Shown: one piece after another, positions 14,606 through 22,300 of the stretch
Position numbering within the stretch: the first letter of the stretch is position 1
Layout: each line of letters begins with the position of its first letter
Origin: a virus
Direction: 5' to 3' (one strand)
Virus record (IMG/VR): IMGVR_UViG_3300020055_000157
Span: 1-23,886 of that record
DNA length: 23,886 nucleotides
The notes under the pieces: model-generated
The model's database searches: none
Seen by the model: only the letters and a program-made list of their open reading frames with translations
What the model was told of the DNA's origin: nothing
Made by a program: the position numbers and the translations under genes

Positions 14606-16102
14606 ATGAGTAACGATATAAGAAAATATATAAGTATTCTAACCGAAGCTGCATCTGCTAATCGAAAATATTACACCAAAGATAATAGGCCAGACTTAGA
14701 TGCTTTTCCTGACATAGCCAGAGCATCAAAAGATGATAACGGCAACTACGGTTCTTTTCAACAATGGTTAATTGATAATAAGAAAACACATCGAGAACAT
14801 TATAGATCATGGAAGGCACAGTCTCCTACTCCTAACGCTTTTACTGACACAGGTATGATACAACAATACTTTGACCAAAATCTAGATCAGTATAGCGAAT
14901 TTATTGATTGGTACGAAGAAAATAAAGATAGATATATTATAACCTTGAGTACCGCAGATTTTAACAAGAAGTTTGCAGAGTTTTTAAAAACTGATCCAGA
15001 AGCAAAACGTGAATGGAACACATTCCAAACAACTCAGATGAACAATACAATAGCAGAAATGAGAGTAGGTAATGTAGAAATACCAAACAACACTATAGCA
15101 GCTTTTTTAAAAGCAGCACCTGCAATTGGCCAACGCTTTTTTAATTCTTTCATACCGTCTGCTAGCGCTGCTGCTCAAGATTCAGAAGAACTAGGTCAAG
15201 ACCCAGTAGATACAGTTTCTAGCAGCACCTCTAGCGAACCAGTAGCGCCTGATAGCAGCGGTGGCAGCGGAGCTAATCCATCCGATCAGGCTATGGGTAC
15301 ATTTTCGCAAGGAGGCGGTCAAGGCGGAGCACCACAAGATCAAACACCCCCAGCACCTGACCAAGCCCCAGCAAGAGATCAAAGCGGAATTGGTAATCCA
15401 TTTGACGGTGGTACTAATACAACACCAGCAAGAGATCAAAGCGGAATTCGTAATCCATTTGACGGTGGTACTAATACAACACCAGCAAGAGATCAAAGCG
15501 GAATTCGTAATCCATTTGACGGTGGTACTAATACAACAAGTTCTGCAGTACAGAGTCAAGCAGACACAGCAGATCCAGAAAATGATGTACTACCTAATGA
15601 ACCAGGTGGTACTAATACAACAAGTACAGCAACGACCACACCAGCAACGCAATCAGCAGCAACAACACCACCACAACAGCAACAGCCGCCAGTGCCAAAA
15701 CCACGCCCAGCAGCACAACCAAAGTACTATCCTGGTGTAACAGAACCTGATTACAATAAAAGTCTTCGCATTGCTCAGAACACACTTAAACAAGCACAGC
15801 AAAAATTGTCACAAGGTAATCTAAGCAATTTAGATAAAATGCAAGCACAAACAGATGTGCAAAGGCAAAATCAACTGATTAATATGTATCAAAATGATTT
15901 GTTAGCAAATCCTCGCACAGAAAGAGGTAATCTAATTCATCATCGTAATATGTTAAACAGATCAGCAGTGGCATCAGGCCAGGCCGGAGATCAAAAAACT
16001 AGAGCAGGTTACAAAAAACAAGCTGCGCAAGTTAGTCAACAACTAAAAACAGTAAAAGAATCACGGTTTACTAACTTACAAAATTACATAAATAAGCTAT
16101 AG
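14606..16102 (+). CDS. Putative internal head protein with tandem repeats, 498 aa
   Basis: The N-terminus MSNDIRKYISILTEAAS has a gp21-type site LTE14 before A15, as in the previous gene. Residues 20-185 are a helical domain (QWLIDNKKTHREHYRSWKAQ, FTDTGMIQQYFDQNLDQYSE). About 190-370 is low-complexity sequence rich in Gly, Pro, Gln, Thr, Ser and Asp. In it lie three 19-residue repeats, PARDQSGI(G/R)NPFDGGTNTT, at residues 255-311, and a later GGTNTTST echo. The last 110 residues are a Gln/Lys-rich basic helical region (LRIAQNTLKQAQQKLSQGNL). The acidic-disordered-basic layout is common in proteins that bind DNA in the capsid, but no function can be assigned. It starts one base after the upstream stop with a weak ribosome site (GTAGGCGG), suggesting coupled translation. 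Confidence 0.65.
   Translation: MSNDIRKYISILTEAASANRKYYTKDNRPDLDAFPDIARASKDDNGNYGSFQQWLIDNKKTHREHYRSWKAQSPTPNAFTDTGMIQQYFDQNLDQYSEFIDWYEENKDRYIITLSTADFNKKFAEFLKTDPEAKREWNTFQTTQMNNTIAEMRVGNVEIPNNTIAAFLKAAPAIGQRFFNSFIPSASAAAQDSEELGQDPVDTVSSSTSSEPVAPDSSGGSGANPSDQAMGTFSQGGGQGGAPQDQTPPAPDQAPARDQSGIGNPFDGGTNTTPARDQSGIRNPFDGGTNTTPARDQSGIRNPFDGGTNTTSSAVQSQADTADPENDVLPNEPGGTNTTSTATTTPATQSAATTPPQQQQPPVPKPRPAAQPKYYPGVTEPDYNKSLRIAQNTLKQAQQKLSQGNLSNLDKMQAQTDVQRQNQLINMYQNDLLANPRTERGNLIHHRNMLNRSAVASGQAGDQKTRAGYKKQAAQVSQQLKTVKESRFTNLQNYINKL
15368..15538 (+). repeat. Three tandem 57-bp repeats inside a gene
   Basis: Three head-to-tail copies of a 57-bp unit start at 15368, 15425 and 15482 and are almost identical; the first differs by having GGT (Gly) where the others have CGT (Arg). 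Each encodes PARDQSGIRNPFDGGTNTT. A fragment encoding GGTNTTS recurs near 15604-15624. The copies stay in frame, so this is a protein repeat that expanded recently. Confidence 0.95.
16087..16099 (+). promoter_or_regulatory. Possible late promoter for 133-aa gene
   Basis: CATAAATA at 16087-16094 lies in the last codons of the upstream gene, followed by AGGAG at 16101-16105 and the ATG at 16113. The core is exact but coding constraint could explain it. Confidence 0.4.
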
Positions 16103-16112
16103 GAGCTATAAA

Positions 16113-16514
16113 ATGTCCAATAACCAAATGAAAACGCTTTTAGAAAGCATGGATGCAATAAGTGAATACGCAAGTACGCCGACGCCTTTTGCTATGCGTG
16201 TAAACGCTTTGATGAGAGCAGTGAAGCAATTGGCAGGAGCTAGAGACGATCAACAAAGAGCTGCTGCCTTTAAGGGAGTAGAAAGAAAGTTTTTGCAACT
16301 AAAAGATGCATTAACAATTACAACCGAAGACTTTGAAGATGCTACTACTGAGCCAGATCCAATGTATGCTGATCATCAAATGATGACTCATGATTTAGCA
16401 GGCGGATTAAACAAGCCGAAAGATTCGTATGCACCTACAAACGGTGGCGACAATCCTATGTCATTAGAAGAAACTAAAATTCAAGCGGAGCTAACAGCAT
16501 TATATAAATTATAA
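16113..16514 (+). CDS. Putative internal or head-associated protein, 133 aa
   Basis: The start is set by AGGAG at 16101-16105. The N-terminus MSNNQMKTLLESMDAISEYA contains two sites of the gp21 type, LLE11 before S12 and ISE18 before Y19, and MKTLLES resembles the leader of the gene at 14041. A helical core follows (PFAMRVNALMRAVKQLAGAR, DDQQRAAAFKGVERKFLQLK), then an acidic, Met- and His-containing linker (PMYADHQMMTHDLAGG) and a short C-terminal helix. I do not recognise the family. Position between two other leader-bearing genes and the terminase suggests packing in the head. No catalytic site, cysteine or membrane segment is present. Confidence 0.55.
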   Translation: MSNNQMKTLLESMDAISEYASTPTPFAMRVNALMRAVKQLAGARDDQQRAAAFKGVERKFLQLKDALTITTEDFEDATTEPDPMYADHQMMTHDLAGGLNKPKDSYAPTNGGDNPMSLEETKIQAELTALYKL

Positions 16515-16515
16515 T
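16503..16515 (+). promoter_or_regulatory. Possible late promoter abutting radical SAM ATG
   Basis: TATAAATT at 16503-16510, one base off TATAAATA, is followed by ATAAT and the ATG at 16516. The distance to the ATG is the same as at 11464 and 17740. There is no Shine-Dalgarno. The very AT-rich context makes a chance match possible. Confidence 0.35.
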
Positions 16516-17718
16516 ATGCCTCCTAAAAAAAAGAAACATTTACTACCGTTACATAAAAGCAATTGTAATTTTATGAATAATGCTATAGCGGTAGTAAATG
16601 CTTATGGCGAAATAAAACCCTGTTGCGTATTTGCTGGGTCTAATCTAACTACAAAAACAGTTTTTGATGTAGATACACTTGATGACATGTTAACATCGTC
16701 AACATGGAATAATTACAAAAACAATTTAAAGCACTCTCGAAAAAAATACGATGCTTGTAGTGCATGTTGGCAAAAAGAAACGCACGGTATTGCAAGCAAA
16801 AGACAATTTGCTTATAATCATAATTCGAAGCTAGACAAAATTACTCCCGGAAAAATACAATACCTCGAGCTAGCCCTTGATTATACATGTAATATGATGT
16901 GTAGAATGTGCAGGCCTGCATGCAGTAGTAAATGGCAAGCAGCTAAATTTGTAAAACAAGAAGTTTCTAAATTAGATCGCAATCATTTTACTTCGTTTGA
17001 TTTAGAACCAAATACCTATAAAAACAAATTAAAACAAGTTTTAGAAAATACAGATTTATCAAACTTACGAACTCTACAATTAGTAGGTGGTGAACCATTT
17101 TACAGTAAAAATTTTGCTTTTTTAATGGAAAAGATTGCTGAAGAATGCGACCTATCTAAACTTACTTTACAAGTTACAACAAATGGAAGTATTGTGCCTA
17201 CTGACTATTTTGCTCTGTTTGAGAAATTAAAATATATTAAAATTATGTATAGTATTGACGCAATTGGTGATTTAGCAAATTGTATTAGATGGGGCGTAGA
17301 CTTTGGTATTATAGAATCAAATATTAAAAAATGGCACAAATTACAAGCAAAAGAAATTAGGTTTGTAAACACAGCAACTTTGAATATTCAAAATTGTAAT
17401 AAAATAAATGAGCTTGTTTTATGGTGTAACAAAAATAAAATAAATTTTGCTAGTGACATTCTTAAATATCCGCAATATTTACAACTTGCACAATTACCAT
17501 TAAAGGTAAGAAACAAATTTGCCTTACAAAAAGATCTTTTTTTAGAAGAATATGCATATCAAAATGCAACAAATATACTTATGACTACAGCATTAGTATC
17601 AAATAAACTTAAAGAATTTTTAGAAAGTTGTGAAATACTAGATAAACATCAAGGTATACAGTTCAAAAAAGTAAATCCTGAGATTTATAATCTTGCAAAA
17701 AAATACGCAGTTTACTGA
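16516..17718 (+). CDS. Radical SAM protein with twitch/SPASM-like cysteines
   Basis: The radical SAM site is complete: C125-x3-C129-x2-C132 in DYTCNMMCRMC binds a 4Fe-4S cluster that splits S-adenosylmethionine to make a 5'-deoxyadenosyl radical. LVGGEPFYS near residue 190 is the GGE motif that holds the SAM amino group, and TLQVTTNGS near 222 is the next strand of the barrel. Before the barrel, C17, C36-C37, C81 and C84 form a separate set likely to bind a second cluster; such auxiliary clusters (twitch or SPASM type) are common in enzymes that modify peptides, though usually at the C-terminus. Radical SAM proteins of this kind are known from marine T4-like phages, with no proven substrate that I know of. 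It is between a head-associated gene and the large terminase. A basic KKKK stretch opens the protein. Confidence 0.88.
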   Translation: MPPKKKKHLLPLHKSNCNFMNNAIAVVNAYGEIKPCCVFAGSNLTTKTVFDVDTLDDMLTSSTWNNYKNNLKHSRKKYDACSACWQKETHGIASKRQFAYNHNSKLDKITPGKIQYLELALDYTCNMMCRMCRPACSSKWQAAKFVKQEVSKLDRNHFTSFDLEPNTYKNKLKQVLENTDLSNLRTLQLVGGEPFYSKNFAFLMEKIAEECDLSKLTLQVTTNGSIVPTDYFALFEKLKYIKIMYSIDAIGDLANCIRWGVDFGIIESNIKKWHKLQAKEIRFVNTATLNIQNCNKINELVLWCNKNKINFASDILKYPQYLQLAQLPLKVRNKFALQKDLFLEEYAYQNATNILMTTALVSNKLKEFLESCEILDKHQGIQFKKVNPEIYNLAKKYAVY

Positions 17719-17726
17719 TTTTTATT

Positions 17727-17739
17727 GCTAAATATCTAC
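17727..17739 (+). promoter_or_regulatory. Late promoter abutting large terminase ATG
   Basis: GCTAAATA at 17727-17734 plus TCTAC leads straight into the ATG at 17740. It has the same second-position C as the tail tube promoter. Transcription would begin at or next to the start codon. Confidence 0.5.
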
Positions 17740-19320
17740 ATGAATAAAGCATTAGACGGTACTTTAGTTAAAAAGCCATATCAAAAACAAACTTATACAC
17801 AACAACAAATTGCAGAATTAATGAAATGTATGGATCCTAATTTAGGATATCTATATTTTGCAGAAAATTTTGCACATATACAACATCCTGTAAAAGGTAA
17901 ACTGCTTTTTGAACCTTACGAATATCAGTTAAGGTTAATGGATAGTTATCATAATCATAGATTTAACATAAACATGATGCCGAGGCAGACGGGAAAGACT
18001 ACTTGTGCTGCTATATATCTTGCTTGGTTTGCAATGTTTAATCCAGATCAAACTATTCTTATTGCAGCACACAAGTACACCGGTGCTCAAGAAATCATGC
18101 AACGTATACGCTACGTGTACGAGCTATGCCCTGATCATATTAGAGCAGGTGTTACAAGTTACAACAAAGGCTCTATTGAATTTGAAAATGGAAGTAGAAT
18201 TGTAAGTCAAACGACCACAGGCACTACAGGACGTGGTATGGCAATTTCATTACTATACTGTGATGAGTTTGCATTCGTACAACCAAACATTGCAGATGAA
18301 TTTTGGACATCGATATCACCTACACTTGCAACTGGCGGCCGAGCAATTATTACATCAACGCCAAACTCAGACGAAGATACTTTTGCTCAAATATGGAAAC
18401 AAGCAGAACAAAAATGGGACGAATATGGCAATGAGCAAGACACTGGTGTAAATGGATTTCACAGTTTCTTAGCATCGTGGGACGAACACCCTGATAGAGA
18501 TGATGCCTGGGCCGAAGCTGAAATGGCTCGTATTGGTGAAGAGCGTTTTCGTAGAGAGTATGGTTGCGAATTCTTAGTATTTGACGAGACTCTAATAGAT
18601 AGTATTTGGTTGTCTAATGCACTTACAAAAGATCCTATAATGAATATGGGACAAGTAAGGTGGTATGATAAATTAAACAAAACGTCAACTTATGCTGTTG
18701 CGCTTGATCCAGCGATAGGCACAGGCGGCGACTATGCTGCGATACAAATTTTTGAATTACCGGCCTACAAGCAAGTTGGCGAATGGCGACATAACACAAC
18801 TGACATACCAAAGCAAATTCAAATTCTACGAAGTATATGTACCTATATCGAAGAACAAGTAGGCAGTACAAATCTATATTGGAGTGTAGAAAACAATGGT
18901 GTAGGTGAAGGTGCACTAATTGTTATAAATGATCTAGGTGAAGAAAACATACCAGGTTACTTTGTGTCAGAGCCTATTAGAAAAGGACATGTGAGAAAGT
19001 TTAGAAAAGGTTTCAACACAACACACGGCACTAAAATTACTGCTTGTACTAGATTAAAAACAATGTTAGAAAACAGTAAAATGATAATACATAGCGCTCC
19101 ATTATTAAGTGAACTAAAGGCATATGTAGCATCAGGTCATAGCTTTAAAGCAAAGCCTGGAGAATCAGATGATTTGATAAGTGCAGTGCTTTTAATCTTA
19201 AGAATGATGACTGTACTTAGAGATTGGGATCCTAAAGTTTACAATACTTTTACAACAATTGATGCAAATGAAGATTACGAACCTCCAATGCCTATTTTTG
19301 TCAGTCGCGGATATGGATAA
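17740..19320 (+). CDS. 17: Large terminase subunit gp17 (ATPase-nuclease)
   Basis: This 526-residue protein is the packaging motor. The N-terminal ATPase has Walker A PRQTGKTT at 81-88 (K86 binds phosphate), Walker B LLYCDEF with D175 and catalytic E176, and the coupling motif TSTPNS near 205-210. The C-terminal nuclease of RNase H fold has D323 in AVALDPAIGTGGD, E384 in SVENNG and D477-D478 in ESDDLISA, matching the acidic triad of T4 gp17 (D401, E458, D542). It pumps DNA through the portal and cuts the concatemer. It is shorter than T4 gp17 (610), mostly at the ends. I take the ATG at 17740 rather than the TTG at 17725, which lies across the late box. There is no Shine-Dalgarno. Confidence 0.96.
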   Translation: MNKALDGTLVKKPYQKQTYTQQQIAELMKCMDPNLGYLYFAENFAHIQHPVKGKLLFEPYEYQLRLMDSYHNHRFNINMMPRQTGKTTCAAIYLAWFAMFNPDQTILIAAHKYTGAQEIMQRIRYVYELCPDHIRAGVTSYNKGSIEFENGSRIVSQTTTGTTGRGMAISLLYCDEFAFVQPNIADEFWTSISPTLATGGRAIITSTPNSDEDTFAQIWKQAEQKWDEYGNEQDTGVNGFHSFLASWDEHPDRDDAWAEAEMARIGEERFRREYGCEFLVFDETLIDSIWLSNALTKDPIMNMGQVRWYDKLNKTSTYAVALDPAIGTGGDYAAIQIFELPAYKQVGEWRHNTTDIPKQIQILRSICTYIEEQVGSTNLYWSVENNGVGEGALIVINDLGEENIPGYFVSEPIRKGHVRKFRKGFNTTHGTKITACTRLKTMLENSKMIIHSAPLLSELKAYVASGHSFKAKPGESDDLISAVLLILRMMTVLRDWDPKVYNTFTTIDANEDYEPPMPIFVSRGYG

Positions 19321-19328
19321 ATATTACA
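19316..19328 (+). promoter_or_regulatory. Late promoter for the 1351-aa gene
   Basis: GATAAATA at 19316-19323 overlaps the stop codon of gp17 (TAA inside the box) and is followed by TTACA. A leader of about 20 bases with a poor ribosome site (CGGACG) precedes the ATG at 19350. Confidence 0.6.
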
Positions 19329-19349
19329 TATTCACATACGGACGTTCTA

Positions 19350-22300
19350 ATGAAATATTTCGAAAATTTTGAAAAGAAAATAAATTCTATTACTAAAAAA
19401 TACCAATCGGTTTTAGCCGAGCAGGTCAGTAAAGCAGTAGAAATGACTTTTCCAGCATTTTCAAATTATGTACAACCTATTCCAATTCCTAAAGTAGATG
19501 GTGCTGGTAACTATAAAATTGCCGGGGGCAAAAATGCACGATTATTTAAAGTCAATCAAAACGGTGAGATTAAATTTACTAAGGGTGCACCTTCGGGACC
19601 ACTTTCGCAAAGCGAAAAACCATTTCAGTTTGAAGTTATTGTAGAAGATCCATCTGGTAAAAAACACGTTATAAATGTTAAAGTGCCGCATCAGAAAACA
19701 GAAATTGGTAACAAAAATACTGCTACTGATAAACTTACAATTGCCTACATGCAAGCCAAGCAAGGGCTGTCAACAGCAGGTGCTCAAAAAGAACGAATCT
19801 ACTTTAGATTACAAGATTTAATTGATATATTCAAAGCTATCAAAGTAGATAATAGAATTAGTAATACACGAATAAATGCTACAAATTATGGCGAGCCTGC
19901 ACCGTATAATATTAGACTTACAGGAATCAATGCATGGGGCACGGGCACTGATAGAGAAACAATTACCACAGAACAATTAAAAACAATTACAGACTGGATG
20001 TCTATATCTTGGGACGAGCATATAAACCCTAGCATTGTTAATAACAAATATCCTAATGATGGTATAAACAGAATAGGTTATTCTAAAGGACAACTTTATA
20101 ATTTAGGTAATAGAATTCAAAAGATATCCAGTGAACAAATTTCACAATCATCTAAGCCAGCAAAGCCAGCAAATCCTAAAGTTTTAAACGTAACACTTGA
20201 CCAGTTTGAACAAGCATTAAATTTAATTAAAGAAAAAGATGCATTGGCCAATACTCAAGTGACTTGGTCGCTTCCCGATGATGGAGAGATGACCGCAGTC
20301 GATCCGTATCGAGTCCCCTTGCCGCATGAAGCTATGTCTGAAGTTACAAATCAACCTATATCAGAACGTCAAGGCGAAGTAATAATTGAAAAATTCTTTG
20401 ATTATGCAACAGATGTAGATAAAAGATTACAAGCAGTAGAGCAAGGATTGTATGAAAAAGTAGAAGAAATTAAAAGTAAATATCTTTTAGTTGAACAATA
20501 TCATAACATACGCTCTAGTAGTTCAAACTCTAGTGATATCCAAAGAAAAAAAGATTTAAGTAATCAAATAAAAAGTATTTTTGGGAAAGATGCTGAATAC
20601 TTAATGTCTAGAGAAGTATTCATGAATTTACAAAAATATAAAGTCCAAAATATGATTTGGATTAGCGGGTTTGACGATAACTTACAAGCTCCGCCTTATA
20701 AAGAACTTGAGACTTATGTTAAAGAAGTATATATACCAACTGCTAGGAAATTGCAGCCTACTGCTAGAAAAATAGAAGCAATTTGGCCGCAGCTAAAGTC
20801 TGCGTATCAAGATTTGCTTGAAAGACGGGGTGATTACGACGAACTTAAAAAAATTTACGCTACTAACTTCTATAAACTGAATGCAGCTTTTCAACAGTTT
20901 ATTTTTGGTTTGCAAGATCAAGAAATATCAAGACAAGCTGCGAAATTATTAGCTAAAAGGATAGCTGCAGAACAAGAGCTTGCAAATAGAAATCAAATAA
21001 GACAAAAAGCAGCAGCAGCAGGCAGAGATGCTAAAGTAGCTAGAGATCAAGATTTTTATGGTGGCGATGCAGACCAAGCAGCTACACGGGACATTGCAAC
21101 GGCTAGGGGTGCTGAGGATCAAGATTTATACGGAACAGATGATGATGCACCATTGAGCCAAGCAGAACGTGGTGCTAGAGATCAAGACCTATATGGACCA
21201 GATGATGATGCGCCACTAAGTCAAGGTGAACGTGGTGCTAGAGATCAAGACCTATATAGAGGTGATGCAGATCAAGCAGCTACACAGGGCATTGCAACAG
21301 CTAGAGGTGCTGAGGATCAAGACCTATATGGACCAGATGATGATGCGCCACTAAGTCAAGGTGAACGTGGTGCTAGAGATCAAGACCTATACGGGCCAGA
21401 TGATGATACACCACTAAGTCCTGAAGACGAAGCGGAGAGAGAAGAACTTGCTAATAGACAACAAGTCCGTCAAAGAGCAGAAGAACAAGCGCAAGCTCGT
21501 AAAAGAGAGATTGCAGCACAAAATGAACTTGCAAACAGAAATTACATAAGACAACAAGCAAGAGATGCTGCTGAAGAAAAATTACGTAGTCAAAATGAGC
21601 TAACTGCTGCTATACAAGATCAGTTAATGTTTAATATGAGAGACGAAGACATCAGGTTGTCTCAAAATAGAAAACAAGCAGCTAACCAAGAGCTTGAAAT
21701 AAGAAATGCAATTCGAAATACAGCAGCAAACTTAGCAGCATCAAAAAGAGGCGCTGAAGAACAAGATTTTTATGGTGCTGACGATGATGCTCCTCTAAGT
21801 CAATCAGAATTAAGTGCTAGAGAAGAAATGGATGTTCGTAATGCTATTAGAGCAGCCGCGGAGGAAGCTGTAGCAAGAAAAAGAGCTGGCGAAGACGAAC
21901 TTGCAAATAGAAACTTTATTAGAGACGAAGCAGCTAGAATTGCTGCTCGCAATGCTACGTCAAAAGCAATGACTGATGCTTTACTTTCTAGTATTAATAA
22001 TGCAATTAATAATGTAGAAAATACACCAGTAGCTGAATTAAGCTATATTCGCAATAATCTTTTTGTTGTGTTTAATATGCAAAATTTTAAAGGTGAAAAA
22101 TATTTAGACATAATTTTAGATGACCCAGAAGCTATAAATGAAATTGATAAAATTGCAGAAGGAATGCAAACACTAATTTCTTCTAGACTCGATGTGCTAG
22201 ACAAAGATGTTGATGAAGCAATCGATATAGCAAACGGGCTGTTAGCACAAGCTAATGAAAATACTAGATCAGTAGATAGAAATGTGCTTGCTGGGTTACG

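Noticed and set aside
15368-15538. CRISPR-like repeat array
   Set aside because: The units are contiguous without unique spacers, in frame and encode a protein repeat.
15191-15740. Alternative frames over the 57-bp repeats (minus 15191-15559, plus 15261-15740)
   Set aside because: They are open only because the repeat lacks stops in several frames; their products are Cys/Trp/Ser- or Gln/His-rich and have no ribosome site.
17725-17739. TTG start for large terminase
   Set aside because: The five codons are the late-promoter box itself; the ATG at 17740 sits at the expected transcription start.
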